64,000 bases of DNA from Diphasiastrum complanatum (taxonomy: Eukaryota > Streptophyta > Lycopodiopsida > Lycopodiales > Lycopodiaceae), in contig CM055097.1 in NCBI GenBank assembly GCA_029204225.1, forward strand, positions 52,808,592 through 52,872,591, given 5' to 3'. Shown here piece by piece: positions 34,778 through 46,786 of this stretch (position 1 is the stretch's first letter; each line of letters opens with the position of its first letter). The notes beneath the pieces were generated by a model, which saw only the letters and a program-made list of their open reading frames with translations, made no database searches and was not told where the DNA came from. The position numbers and the translations under genes are program-made.

Positions 34778-35138
34778 TTAGTCATAGTAGCGCTTCACTC
34801 TTGAGCCATTTACTCGAGTATCAAGTAAATGTCCTTCAAGATCGGCTAACTGAAGTGATCCATTGTTAAAAACTTCTATGACTTTGTAAGGTCCCATCCA
34901 TCTGGTATATAATTTCCCAAGTAATGTCCATATAAATTGATGTTTTTGATTGAACACGCTTTATATGTTCGTCTGGAAAATCATCAGAAATGGGATCAAA
35001 CTGATTTTTCATTTGGAGGCGGGATATATAATCAACATTTTGATGATCCTTGCCTAATCTTAATTCTGCTTCATAATTAAACTTATCTAATAACAATACC
35101 CATCCAGCTACCCTACCTGAAAGATCAAGTTTATTCAC
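34778..35138 (-). pseudogene. Gypsy polyprotein: RNase H end fused to integrase C-terminus by deletion
   Basis: Continues RNase H with SGRVAGWVLLLDKFNYEAEL and GKDHQNVDYISRL, then DFPDEHIKRVQ. After a frame change it reads RWMGPYKVIEVFNNGSLQLA, DLEGHLLDTRVNGSRVKRYY and stops at 34778-34780. The second part is the usual last segment of integrase. The HHCC finger and catalytic core, roughly 400 residues, are missing, so a large internal deletion joined the two ends. Confidence 0.82.
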
Positions 35139-35161
35139 TCAATGTTTCAATGCATAGTGAT

Positions 35162-36347
35162 CTACATGAAAACAAAAGGGTATTCTGAAAGATAATGTCT
35201 AAATCTCTTTGCTGAATAAATCGTTTCTAGTGCTTCATGCTCTGTAGCAGAATAGTTCTTTTGTGATGCTGCGAGTTGTCTACCCGCATAATAAATTGGG
35301 TAATCTATATTTTGGTCATCTTTTTGACTAAGCACTACACCTATTGCAAACGATGATGTATCTACATATACATAAAACTTTTTAGCCCAATCTAGAGGTC
35401 TAACTCCAGTTGCTTCTGCTAATGACTGTTTTAACTTATCAAAAGCTTGCTGATGGTCTCGTGTCCAATGATACTCAACATATTTTTTTAATAAGCTTGT
35501 TAAAGGAGTTACTACTATGGCATAATCCTTAATTATCATACGATAATATCCTACGTGTCCTAGAAATCCTCTAAGCTCTCGTGGACTGGTTGGTTCTAAT
35601 AACTCTAAAATCATTTTTACTTTTTCGATGTCGGCTTGAATGTCGTCCTTTGAAATTTTATGTCCTAACATGATGCCTTCCCTCATCCCAAAATAACACT
35701 TGGCCGGATGCAAAATTCACGTATACGCGTACGTCCTCCAATCAATGGTAAAAGTGGTCTTGGATCTATCTTCCTCCTTAATAAAAAAACTTGATTATAA
35801 CCTGAGAATCCATCTAAAAAACTATAATGTTCATGACCAGCTACCTGGTCAAGAAGGTATTTGTATAAGGCAGAGGATGATAATACTTTGCTGTAGCAGC
35901 ATTTAGTTTCCTAAAATCTTGGCAAACTCTAATCTTGCTCGTCTTCTTCTTAGGTACTTTAACTATCGGTGACACCCACTCACTGCTTAGAACAGGATAT
36001 ATAATACCTGCTCTAAGATATCTATCTAATTTGTCTTTAGCTAACAAGAAATACTTTGGATTTAATCTATATTGGCGCTGCCTAACAGATATTGTTCCTT
36101 GAATAAGATCTATTCTATATTCTCCACATTGAACTGGTATTCCTATTATATTGTCCATTGACCAAACAATTACGTTTTGATATTTCTGAAGAAGTAATAT
36201 ATACTCTTCACATTCCTGGTCTGATTGGTGTTTATAAAAATTCAAAATTTTAGCTTTCTTGAATTCTATTCCTACATAGTCTGTCTTATCTACCATTCCT
36301 TCGGTCAGGCTTGCTCTGGTCCCATCCAGAACTTCCCTTAACTCCAA
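35162..36347 (-). pseudogene. Gypsy reverse transcriptase and RNase H
   Basis: From 36347 downwards: YRIDLIQGTISVRQRQYRLN, DRYLRAGIIYPVLSSEWVSP and IRVCQDFRKLNAATAKYYHP form the RT start. The central RT with the catalytic DD box is missing or scrambled between about 35850 and 35715. The next frame (35713-35162) has MREGIMLGHKISKDDIQADI, PRELRGFLGHVGYYRM and then RNase H with YVYVDTSSFAIGVVLSQKDD and EHEALETIYSAKRFRHYL. A lesion near 35160 separates it from the RNase H end. Confidence 0.88.
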
Positions 36348-36349
36348 TG

Positions 36350-36805
36350 TTATCGGAATCTTCTCATCCTCGTCAATTTCTCATAGCATTCTATGAAATT
36401 GATCCAGGATTTAGTAGGTCTGGCTAACTCCTCACTCCATCTCAAAAGGTGACTCCCTATTGGACTAGCTGTGAGAATGCTTGGAGAAAATATTTGTTTG
36501 GTAGACCAATTCATAATAGCATCTGCTTGATATAGCCATGGTCTTCCAAATAATATTAAATATGGTGGTGTATCTATTGGGTTTATGACAAAGAAATTCA
36601 TAACGAACATCTCTGTCTCTTTAACTACACTAATACCCTTTAGCTCACCTACTAGTATGCATTTGGATGCGTCTGCTAAATGGATTTCATGGTAAGTAAT
36701 AGGTTGTATCTGTTTTCCTAGTCCTAATTCCTTAACCATCGACTCAATTATTAGGTTGATATTGGATCCTGAGTCTATTAGTATTCTATCTATAGTATGA
36801 TCTCC
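36350..36805 (-). pseudogene. Second protease-like domain of the gypsy polyprotein
   Basis: Starts with ILIDSGSNINLII (DSG catalytic block, about 36745-36785), then LADASKCILVGELKGISVVK and LILFGRPWLYQADAIMNW, and runs toward RT. Organisation is a retropepsin. It lies downstream of another complete retropepsin at 37066-37460 in the same element. The frame differs from the upstream part, with a shift near 36800. Confidence 0.82.
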
Positions 36806-37065
36806 TATCTAATCTCTAGGAATCCACAATCTCCTCTATCTACATATTCTACTTTATTACTGTAGGCATGTATACTTAATGTGACAAATCTCTCCCCTTC
36901 CTCAGTCCATATGGACTGAAGTCCTTCATCCTCCGAAGTATAGCTCGAGGATGATGTAGGTGTCTCACCTTCATACTTATCCTTTTCCCAGGATACCGTA
37001 ATTCTTTTATGACTTTTCCCTGTTGGTGTCTCCATCTGATCTCTGAAAGTAATCTCCTTCTTCTT
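36805..37065 (-). pseudogene. Linker between two protease-like domains
   Basis: In frame with the upstream protease after a single TAG (probably a former Trp codon). It reads KKKEITFRDQMETPTGKSHK, RITVSWEKDKYEG and TPTSSSSYTSEDEGLQSIW, and ends GDCGFLEIR before a stop. Ser/Glu-rich, no domain recognised. Confidence 0.6.
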
Positions 37066-38352
37066 CTAGTGGGTTATGACATCAGCTTGGTAGAGCCATG
37101 GTCGTCCTAGTAATACTTTATACGACGATTCTCTTGTAGTCCTTAATATAATAAAATCCATTAGGAACTTATGGTCTCCAATGTAGACTGTAACTTGGGA
37201 CAATTCTCCTATCGGTGATCTTCTAGTTGCATCAGCTAATCTTAAATGTCTTAACGTGGGTGCTATTCTATGGTGAATGCCTAACTCGTGTGCTGTTTCT
37301 TCAGTCATTATATTTACGCTAGATCCGGAATCTATGGGCACACTATTCAAAATGCAGCCATTGATTACTACCTGAATCTCGGGTTGACCTTCATCACCAT
37401 AGTTAACTAGTCCTACATTGACTAATGGTAACTTCGCTTTTCTTTTCTTTTTCCTTTGCAAAAATTGCTTAATTTCTTTCTTATAATACTGATTATCCTC
37501 TAATAACTGTTTAGGAGTTATATTGGGCATTCTGGAGACAAGGTCTTCCACTATATCATATGAACGAGTTCTAAGTAGCGATAGATCTCTAGGTATCTCC
37601 TTACTTATAATTGGATCTGAGAATGTTACTTTCTTAACTTTTCTGGTTTCTTCATCTAAACGCTTTTTAGCTTCTGAACTAATATCAACATCATAATATT
37701 TTTCAATAGGCCTATCAAGGTCTAATTCTTTACTATTAGAAATGTATACTGGTTGTTCTGCAACTTTCGCTTTTTCTATCGCGTTTTTCGCAGATTTCGT
37801 TTTCTTAGTTTTCTTCTTATCTTTAAGAGTTGAAGATTCTATACTACTTCTAGTAGTTACTTTATTTATTTCTACATCTAAATTGGGCCATTGATGGTCT
37901 TGATCTTGTGATTCAGACTCTACTTCTATCCTTTGAACTACCATGTCAGTGTTAGTTTTAGATGGCCGAAGCTCATCTTCTCTAGGCAAGTTTACAAACC
38001 TCGGTTTAGATCGTGGCTGTTGTGGTTGAGGACATTCAGCAGTGACATGCCCTTCGCCTTTACAGTTTTCACAGAGTGGCACATATCTTACTGACCTCCT
38101 AGGTTCAGGGCAATCAGGCGAATAGTGACCCAGGGCTCTGCAATTGTAGCACAAACCCCTTACTCTGGGTGGAGGAGTGGAATCTCTTGTCTCTCTTCTA
38201 CGCAAAATAGTGTACTGTTGACCAGTACGTGGTTTTGGTATAATGTTCTTTTGGTTAGTAGGAGCTGCAATATTAGCTACCTCCTCATGATTATTAACCG
38301 GACAGAGGAATAATTCATCTTCTAAATAGTAGGTCTGTAAATCATAGCTCAT
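37066..38352 (-). pseudogene. Gypsy Gag C-terminus with two zinc knuckles, then first protease
   Basis: A 428-codon open frame. Two CCHC knuckles occur near residues 69-115: CYNCRALGHYSPDC and CENCKGEGHVTAEC. A long Lys/Glu-rich linker follows, then a retropepsin with VPIDSGSSVNIMTEETAHEL, LRLADATRRSPIGELSQVTV and KVLLGRPWLYQADVITH before TAG. The capsid part of Gag is missing; the frame starts at the edge of the dispersed repeat at 38343-38658, so the ATG at 38352 is probably not native. Confidence 0.88.
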
Positions 38353-38658
38353 TCAGAATTGAAAGAAGTTCTGCTTATGGTTATGCTTAACAACTTCGGC
38401 TAATTCCTTGCACACCTTAATTAGAATTGTCGCTCTCTGGTGACGCTTGAAAATTCACGTTAGAGAACTGAAATTAGTAAGAAATGAAAAGTATGTGTGA
38501 CGCAAACAAAGAAGTATCACAAACAGTTACAGATCGTTCAGAGTGTATTCGCTCAATTGATAAGAAGTAATACTGTAAGAGATGGCAGAGGGAAAGAACG
38601 CTCAAGCTTCTACTGTCTCTCTTCTCTCTCTATTGATACTCAAATCTGTGCGTGTGTA
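38343..38658 (-). repeat. Dispersed ~318-bp repeat, copy 2
   Basis: Copy of 27401-27718 in the same orientation. It overlaps the first codons of the gypsy zinc-knuckle frame by ten bases, and the similarity ends there, which marks a junction. At the other end it stops near ACAATGG at 38659. Confidence 0.88.
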
Positions 38659-38929
38659 CAATGGCACAAAGTGTCAAACTTATAGGAACGATCACCGGCC
38701 TGAATGTCATTTACCAACCGTTAAGATGTTGGTTGAGATCTACTAATGCGTCTCTATAGAACGTCGCACAAAACGTTCTGAGTTCTAACCTAAAAGTGAA
38801 TTTACAAGATGCAAATAGGCATTTTCATGAATTTAGGCACTATAGCACTTTTACATGTATAAAAATTGAAAATTTTTGCAATATAAAACAATAACTTTGG
38901 ATAATGTGGGATCATGAGGCTCCACAATC
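38659..38929. other. No gene recognised
   Basis: Short AT-rich spacer between the dispersed repeat and the gag remnant. No motif seen. Confidence 0.4.
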
Positions 38930-39830
38930 GTCATGAAACTTGATGATTTATTTTTTCTCTCAAGGGCACTATTTAGCACGATGCCCAGGTTTGTTGCATA
39001 GGAAATTGAGGTTCTCCTTTATTTCCGCAATCCGCGTTGTCTTTTACAACGAGCTTTTTTTGTTTTTCTTCTTCTTGTGTTGGTAAGCAACAACTTCCAA
39101 TTAGTCAAAAAACAACTTTTTCTCTTATTGTTCTTTGGCTTTTCATTCTTAGGATTCTAGGCCGATTGGCCATGTATACTCTTCTGTGAGGCAACCACGG
39201 TGCTATCATGGGCCTTTGCTATTCGGATAGCGTCTTTCAACGTGTGGAGGACATTTCGTTTGCACTCATTTTAGTAATCGACTGGCAACCCACCAATGAA
39301 TTGCCACTGTGGCAATTTCTCGAAGAGTGGCACCTTGGCGAAACAATCCAAAAACTCTTAATGTGTCCAGTTCTCAGCTACCCATCCGGCAATTGATGAA
39401 ACAAATATACATATTAGAATCATCGATTGCGACAAACGCCTTACAGAATTCCTATAGGAATCCAATCCATGTCGCCGGTTTTAAGAGGAGCTCCCTCCAC
39501 CAGGAGGAGGCCTTGCCCTCAAGAAACAATAAAACTGATAAAATTCATTTTTCTTCTGGAACGTGCAAGCTATAGTAGCTAGACCAACGGTTTATCCAAA
39601 CTTCCACAACTTCGGGGCACTTAAACTTTTTCTCACCGGTGAAAACATCCGGTTGATAGCCCAAGTTGTGCAATTAAGTGTTTGTAATTGGTTAAACAAG
39701 CTTTTCATTTGATTATCCCTTTGTTTATTACTTTGCTGGAGTTCCAATAATGCCTTGCTTAAAGTGTGGAGTTCCAATAACGCCTTGCTTAAAGTGTGTA
39801 GCAAAGAGTTTGAGTCAAGTGGGTCACCCC
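38930..39830 (-). pseudogene. Ty3/gypsy Gag remnant
   Basis: Read downwards: coil-like SKALLELQQSNKQRDNQMKS, APKLWKFG, then LLFLEGKASSWWRELLLKPA, the core Gag capsid motif (FHLEG.A..WW), followed by FIGGLPV-type sequence and DAIRIAKAHD. A decayed zinc knuckle reads FLCNKPGHRAK, stop, CP at about 38975-39010; its first Cys is lost. Many stops and frame changes. It is a different family from the knuckles at 37066-38352. Confidence 0.72.
39737..39796. repeat. 30-bp tandem duplication in gag remnant
   Basis: TGGAGTTCCAATAA.GCCTTG is repeated exactly 30 bases apart (39737 and 39767). In the minus frame it gives two copies of HTLSKALLEL. Confidence 0.95.
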
Positions 39831-39954
39831 CATGGGTGCTCCACTTCGGCCTCTAAAACAATCCTAAATATAGTCCTTGAAATGGACAAAACACAAATTA
39901 AACAAAGAGTTTCAAAATCGCCTTAAGGGCTAAGGGCTAATCTTGGTAAAAATA

Positions 39955-40896
39955 TCCCAAAAAAATAAATAAAGGGGGATTGACTGGATTGATTAGGTCT
40001 AGAACTTTCGATCGTGCTAGAAGCTTCTCGTCCTCTTATTATTTTTCGTCCTCTCTTCTCTTCTCTTCTTTTCTCTCCTCTCCTCTCTCAACTATTCCTG
40101 TTACTAAACAGGAAGCCAAAAACTGATCGAGGAAGCCTTGTGCCGCCTGCTGCTACGATCCAGATTTGCTTTGGCATTTGGTAGGTGCATCATTGTAGTT
40201 GTAATGATTCGCTTCCTGCACTGGTGTGCCTTATTACTGTCAAACCTCTTCATCGATGGAGTTTTTGCGCTTTTTATGTTTATGTCTGTCTGTAAGATAT
40301 TAATGTCATGAAGCCTTATGACATTCCATTCCTTTACATGATGGTATCATCATGGCGAACTTTTCAACGAGCCTGCGGCTCCTTTGCTAATACGGTTAAT
40401 GTGTATGTGGTTGGCCTCTACCGTGGGGTTGTATCTTCCTTAACTTTTTGGAGCTCTCGTTTTGTTGATGTGTAGCCTTAAAGTCTTGACTGATTACACT
40501 TGTTATTTTACTGGTGCTCTGTAAGTCTGTAAAGTTTCATACGAGGGGTTTTGTGTCTCTTTTGTCACAAGTGCTGCATGTATGTAGACAGTCATTAAAA
40601 TAGTGGTTCTTGTTGTGGATCACTCTCGTAGGATTTTTCCGTTTTTTCCGTTATTTTGCTGTATGTGTAAAATAACCATATTTCGTGGCTCGTTGTCAAG
40701 CATAGAGACACTTTTGTTTTACCAGGTAATGTCGCCTGTCGCTCCTAATCTTACAAATGTCACCTTTTTAAGGAAGATTGGCTTTGAAAAGGGTTTTTGC
40801 TTACTTTGGCAATGAGGAATTTTGATGCATTTCAGAGCTTGTGTTTCTTGATTAATTTGGTGTAACAATGGTAACAATGGCAGGTAACCTGGCATC
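39955..40896 (+). promoter_or_regulatory. CPN60B promoter and 5' leader with leader intron
   Basis: An AT-rich TATA-like run (AAAAAATAAATAAAGG, about 39959-39975) precedes a CT-rich tract at 40031-40090, typical of plant leader regions. A likely leader intron runs from GTAGGT at 40181 to CAG at 40881-40883, leaving 13 bases (40884-40896) before the ATG. Transcript start is inferred, not shown. Confidence 0.5.
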
Positions 40897-43800
40897 ATGG
40901 CAGCTGCTGCGGGGAGCATCATTGCATTGAATGCCGTTCCTTTAAGCAACACCAAGCACAGCAAAGCTAGTTCGACCTCTTTCCTCTCAGGAAATGGATC
41001 TCAACCTTTTTTGTCTTCCTCTGCTTTTTCTCGCTTGTCCTTTCAAGATCTTCAGAGAAGGCAGAATCCATTATATCACAGGAGATTTGTTGCAAGGACA
41101 ACAATGATGGCGAAAGAACTATACTTCAACAAAGATGGTTCTGCCACAAAAAAACTCCAGGTAGTTGTCACATATCATGAAGAAGGTTTTTCTGTGTTCT
41201 TTTATGTTGTGTCCGTGTATGTCTGAGAGTGGAATCTGATTCCAGAGCTCCAGGTGAGGAATGGAGCCGTCAACAAGCAGGCTGCATGTGTTGGACTTGC
41301 TTGTGTATTTATTGAATAAGAAGAAATTCCAAGTTTCTGCTCGACAACTATACGCTAGAATGCTTGAATTAGGTTTGTGTAAAGTTCATTTATGTACTGC
41401 ATAGGTAAAAAAAACCTTCTTATGCTAATCGTGCAGTGGTATTTTGACTAAAGTTGGGCTTTCTACATACCCTCTTAGATTTCCAGTTCTGCACTTGCAT
41501 TTCTTTACCGTTTCATGTAGAATAGTTACGAATTGCAACATTCTTTGTGGCTGGAGGAGAGTGAAATATAACGTTGTTAATTGCAAAAGGGCTTCACTAA
41601 GTAACAGAATGGTAAGCCTCTTAGTATTGAGTTGGTTAGTCTAATTTGGTTCATTGATTCTCGTTTCTGTTGATTAGCTATGACATTTTTTTATTATCTG
41701 CTAAGCAACTATCTCCTGCAAAACTTTCTCACATGGTCTCTATTGTCAGTCATGCCTTTTGATGAATGAAGCTTTCTGAAAATGTGACGAGCATATGGCC
41801 TTGTGGGTCTTCTTGTCATTATGATGTATGATCAATGTGTGCCTTGTTGATTCTAGCAGTAAATACTACTGGAGAACAAGAGTCGTCTGGAAGAATCCTT
41901 GATATAGTTGCTTTCTATTGTAGGCTGGTGTCAATAAGCTTGCAGACCTGGTGGGAGTTACCCTTGGTCCAAAAGGTAGAAATGTTGTTCTTGAAAGCAA
42001 ATATGGATCTCCGAAGATTGTGAACGATGGAGTGACTGTTGCAAAAGAGGTACTTTAATACCCTCTGTAATCCGTAGTAACTGGCATTCTGGTCAGCAAT
42101 TGACTGGTATGTACTGTGTCTCATGATAGTCTTCTGGACAGACATTTTCAATTTGAGAAGATGCTATCGGAATCTCTAGTGATGGAGTTCTGTATTTCTG
42201 ACAACCTTTATTTGAATGTTCTCATTTGAATCTGTTCCATTTTTTTTGGATGTACACAGTTGTGAAATTGTAGTTCTTCTTACTGATTGCTATGTTTATC
42301 TAGGTTGAGTTGGAAGACCCTGTTGAGAATATTGGTGCTAAACTCGTAAGGCAGGCTGCTGCAAAAACTAATGACCTTGCCGGTGATGGAACAACTACAT
42401 CCGTTGTCCTTGCTCAAGGACTTATTGCAGAAGGTGTCAAGGTACCTCATTGTAAATGCTTTGGTGATGTAGAAACGCATATAAAAAATAGAATGACGTT
42501 GTAGTGCTTTTGTGCATAATAAGCAATGTGTTTATAATTTTCCCTCTATCTATCAATAGGTACCTGATTATAACAAATGTCTTCATAATTGTTTGGAGGA
42601 ACGTTGCTTAAAATAGTTGCACCAGCTTTTAGAAATTTCAAAGACAAGTTTGAAGAATAATCGAGAAACCTTAGTTCATTCAATGCATGCAATTCTTTTT
42701 GGGGTACTATTATCTTTCTAAATACTATATGTTTGGTGGTGAAGGTTGTTGCTGCTGGTGCAAATCCCATTCAAATAACAAGGGGTATAGACAAGACAAT
42801 TACAGCTCTCGTGAAGGAACTGAAATCGCTTTCCAAGGAGGTTGGTGATACCTTGTACAAAAGTTTTAGCCTTGATATATATTTACCATAGTTGTCAGGG
42901 GACGTGTTTCCACCCCTGGGAACGGAGCCTGGGTAAATGTCGTTTCCAACTAACCCCCAACCTGGGGACTTGTTCCCATGGCAAGTGGAATGTGGTCCTA
43001 GCTGTTTCCCCTAAACCTTAGGTTTGAAGACCTTTTTTTAGTCCTTTTTGGCCTAATTGTTTTTTCGATGAGGCACAATTCTAATGTTTGCAAGGCCTAT
43101 TTTTTTCCTTCCAGCTTACATATTAGCTATATTTAAAGTCCTTGAACTTTGTCCTAAAGAACATATATATTATATAGCTTAGAAATGATTATATGTGATA
43201 ACGTATCCCTCGTTCCCCGCTCTCCTTCCCCGAGAAACGTCCCTGTTCCTGGGGGTCAAGATGTTCCCGTGTTCCCGTCCACTGAAATTGATGATATTTA
43301 AATGGTGATTCAGTTTGTAGGATATGGATTTTGTGTTTGAGAATACTGAATCACCTATTAGATATGTAATATGTAAGTGATGTACAGTTTATTATTGCTC
43401 CAATTGAGTATCCAGATTTGTGACTATTGACAGTAGCATAATTCAGGTCAATGCTTCTAACGTTTTCCAAAAAGCATAGAAGGTGTTTCCATGATGTATT
43501 TCAATAAGAAATTTTAAACTTCTCCAGGTGGAGGATAGTGAGCTGGCTGATGTGGCAGCAGTAAGTGCTGGTAACAATGATGAGGTTGGTAAAATGATTG
43601 CGGAAGCCCTTAGCAAAGTTGGACGAAAAGGTGTGGTTACTCTTGAGGAAGGAAAAAGTGCAGAAAATAACCTTTATGTGGTTGAAGGGATGCAATTTGA
43701 CCGTGGCTATATTTCTCCTTACTTCGTTACTGACACTGAGAAGATGGCTGTGGAGTATAGTGGTTGTAAGGTCTGCATTTGCTGCATGTACTTGCTAGTA

Positions 43801-46786
43801 GCAAGTTACAGCTTTCTTGAAGTTGAGTTTTGGGTTTCAAATCCTAAGATTAAAAAGTTATTTTCGTTGTGCATGTAAGCTCCATCTATGGGGCTCTAAT
43901 AACTTTATGTTTCTGCATGCAGCTCTTACTTGTTGACAAGAAAATAACTACTGCTAGGGATATGATTGCCATCTTGGAAGATGCAATTCGTGGTGGTTAT
44001 CCCCTGCTGATCATTGCTGAAGACATAGAACAAGAGGCCCTTGCCACCTTGGTGGTCAATAGGCTTCGAGGAAATTTGAAGATTGCAGCAATCAAAGCTC
44101 CTGGTTTTGGTGAAAGGAAGAGCCAATATTTGGATGATATTGCAATCCTCACTGGAGGTTGGTCAACCTGCATTATCTTTGCTATTTTAGCTAGTTTGTT
44201 TCAATCAATCTGGCAGAGTCATCACAGGATTCCTGATAATTGATTCAATTTAAAATGTAAAATGATATGTTTGGTCTGTGACAGGTACTGTTGTGAGGGA
44301 TGAAGTTGGCTTATCATTAGATAAGGTAGGGTCTGAGGTATTAGGTACAGCAGCTAAGGTAGAACTCACTAAGGATTCTACTACTATTGTGGGAGATGGA
44401 AGCACTCAAGAGGAAGTGAACAAACGAGTAGCCCAGATCAGGAACATGATTGAGGTAAGGCTTGAGAAGTATTATGATTTAACTTTTAGGAGTCCTTCAT
44501 ACAAGTTTGAATGGTACATTTCGTTTCAAGTAGCAATGCAGTCATTACAGAGTTGGATGCTGTTTTTGATGAAGCTTTTGGATTTTCTCCTTGCTTTCTA
44601 TGCTTCATCTTGATCGAGGAGTAAAATCTGCTCTGCAGGCTGCTGAGCAAGATTATGAGAAAGAGAAGTTGAACGAGAGAATCGCTAAGCTATCGGGTGG
44701 AGTTGCCATCATACAGGTACCCTGAGCATCACTCACAAGGATAAGAAATTGTTGAGGGCATCTTACATGTCTACCTAGACTTAAACACGACCATGCTTAT
44801 ATTATATTTGTGCAGGTAGGAGCTCAAACGGAGACTGAATTGAAGGAGAAAAAGCTTCGAGTGGAAGATGCACTCAATGCGACCAAGGTAAAGCCTAATC
44901 TCCATGACTTAGTTTGCATTGATTGGCTCCTTACTGCAAGGATATGTATTAGATAGTTGACAGGCATGGTTAGCCTATTTTGAAAACTTATCCAAAGTGA
45001 GACTTGGATCATGGTTTGATTTGAGCTAGTTGAGCACAGGTGCATATTTTTACTATTTAGGGTAAGAACATATTTGGGTATTTATTTTGACTACATGTGG
45101 AACAATCAAAGGCCTTGACATTCTATGTTGCACTCCTGTTATAAATATCTTGGAATTTCGATTTTTTGCCGTGAAAATGTGCTGGAAATCATTCATCACT
45201 CATTTAATCTTCTGTCTAATGAAGCATAGGGGGCCATATAAAGGCTTTATCTTTTCGAGATAGTCCAGTGTTCTACTTTGTACAATTTGGTCTTTTGTCA
45301 TATCAGTTTGTTAAGTCAGTTTGAAGTGCACTCATTTTCGGAACTTTGCAATACTATTGGAACTCCATTGTTCAGGGGAGAAACCCCTACACACCCTATT
45401 GTTTGCTAAAACAGTAAGAATCTCAATTTGTGTAAACTAAAGAAAGATTATGGCAAGTGAGATTTGCAAACACACAATTGATTGCTTAATTCGTGTAAAC
45501 CAAAGAAAGAACATGGCAAGTGAGATTTGCAAACACAAAATGATTGCTTTGTCATATGTCATACATAAACCTACTTTATTATTAAGGTTGGGTGACATGA
45601 TGCATGGTTGCTTAAATGTTTGCGTGACTTATTATCATGAATTATAAATTCTAGTGTGTTACATTATCTACATACAAGCTTGCGGGCCTTCTTCTCAATT
45701 GGAGGCATTGTCAGAGCTCACCAAGACTACTATTTATGTACAATTACGGTATGCTCATCTTAATATGGAGATTGCGTTATAACATTGGAAGAAGCTGCAT
45801 CTATAAACTACTTATGTCTCACCATTTGTTTTAACTCTCCATGGCACTGAAGGCTGCTGTTGAGGAAGGAATTGTTGTTGGAGGAGGATCAACATTACTC
45901 CGGTTATCAAGCAAGGTGGATGCAATCAAGGCCACCCTAGAAAATGATGAACAGAAAGTAAGTGATCTTGCATGTCTATTATCCCTAAGCTCAAACCAGA
46001 CTTTTGTATTACTATGGGATGTGGGTGATTGTCGTGCTTGACAATTTGGCAGTATATGGAATCATAGTTGTTAGGAGATTGCCTTCTCACTTCCCTTTGT
46101 CGGATGATGTAGGTTGGTGCAGATATTGTTAAACGAGCTCTCAGTTACCCCCTGAAGCTCATTGCAAAGAATGCTGGTGTCAATGGTAGTGTTGTTGTGG
46201 AAAAGGTGACTTTTATTTATGTTCTTGTCCCAGTTCATTCGTTCGGCCTGAATTCTTTCATTCCTACTCTTAACTGTCTATCAAGTGATGACAAGGTGAG
46301 GCTTTTCTCATTTTGTAGGTGTTGGCAAGTGAAGATCCAAATTTTGGTTACAATGCTGCTACTGGTGTCTATGAAGACCTTCTAGCGGCAGGAATCATTG
46401 ATCCTGCGAAGGTCAGTTTGTCAAAGGCACTACTCAAGATCCATTGAGTGCTGCATGCATACGAGCTATGCTTATATAATCTCAATTGTGCTTCTCTCGC
46501 CTAGTAATTGACCATTGATTTGGAGACAGGTTGTAAGATGCTGCTTGGAGCATGCTGGATCTGTAGCAAAGACTTTCCTAACTTCTGATGTCGTCGTCGT
46601 CGACATTAAGGAACCAGAACCAATTCCTGCAGGCAATCCAATGGATAATTCAGGTACATGGTTCGAATCATCCTACCTGATTATAAGTCATTTGATTTAT
46701 TGGCCATAAGGTAGAGAAACTGTATTTTTTCAATGTTGCTAATGTCTGCTGTTTTAACCTGTCTTATTACAGGCTATGGGTATTAA
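40897..46786 (+). CDS. CPN60B: Chloroplast chaperonin 60 subunit beta, 14 coding exons
   Basis: Exons: 40897-41160, 41924-42049, 42304-42441, 42745-42840, 43528-43770, 43923-44157, 44285-44454, 44639-44716, 44816-44887, 45853-45957, 46113-46205, 46319-46411, 46530-46653, 46773-46786. All introns are GT-AG and the exons join in frame to 616 codons. A Ser/Arg-rich plastid transit peptide (about 65 residues) leads into [10 protein letters not shown]. Group I chaperonin marks: [29 protein letters not shown] (ATP site), [15 protein letters not shown] with the catalytic Asp, GIVVGGGS, and [18 protein letters not shown]. The plastid-type tail MDNSGYGY replaces the GGM repeat. The product assembles with alpha subunits into the stromal chaperonin that folds Rubisco and other proteins. 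No lesions seen. Confidence 0.97.
42896..43279. mobile_element. MITE-like insertion in CPN60B intron 4
   Basis: The left end (GGGGACGTGTTTCCACCCCT, about 42898) and the right end (reverse complement GGGAACATCTTGACCCCCAG, about 43250-43269) form imperfect inverted repeats of about 30 bases. The terminal parts are far more GC-rich than the host intron. The ~380-bp unit has no coding capacity. Likely a small nonautonomous element; target duplication not resolved. Confidence 0.5.
45445..45545. repeat. Tandem duplication in CPN60B intron 9
   Basis: ATGGCAAGTGAGATTTGCAA occurs at 45450 and 45513 with flanking similarity (CACAA.TGATTGCTT). The unit is about 63 bases, and the copy is intronic and harmless to the frame. 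Confidence 0.92.

Larger units (their letters stand above)
34778..38352 (-). mobile_element. Ty3/gypsy element, minus strand, doubled protease, deleted integrase
   Basis: Overall unit covering zinc knuckles, protease 1, linker, protease 2, RT, RNase H and integrase tail, with the tandem-repeat 3' UTR (33986-34777) below it. LTRs were not identified. The order is that of Ty3/gypsy, and the repeat-bearing 3' UTR suggests the Tat-like branch; this placement is inference. Confidence 0.8.

Noticed and set aside
40897-46786. Organelle or bacterial origin of the chaperonin gene
   Set aside because: Fourteen GT-AG-spliced exons, a transit peptide and the plastid-type C terminus show a nuclear plant gene.
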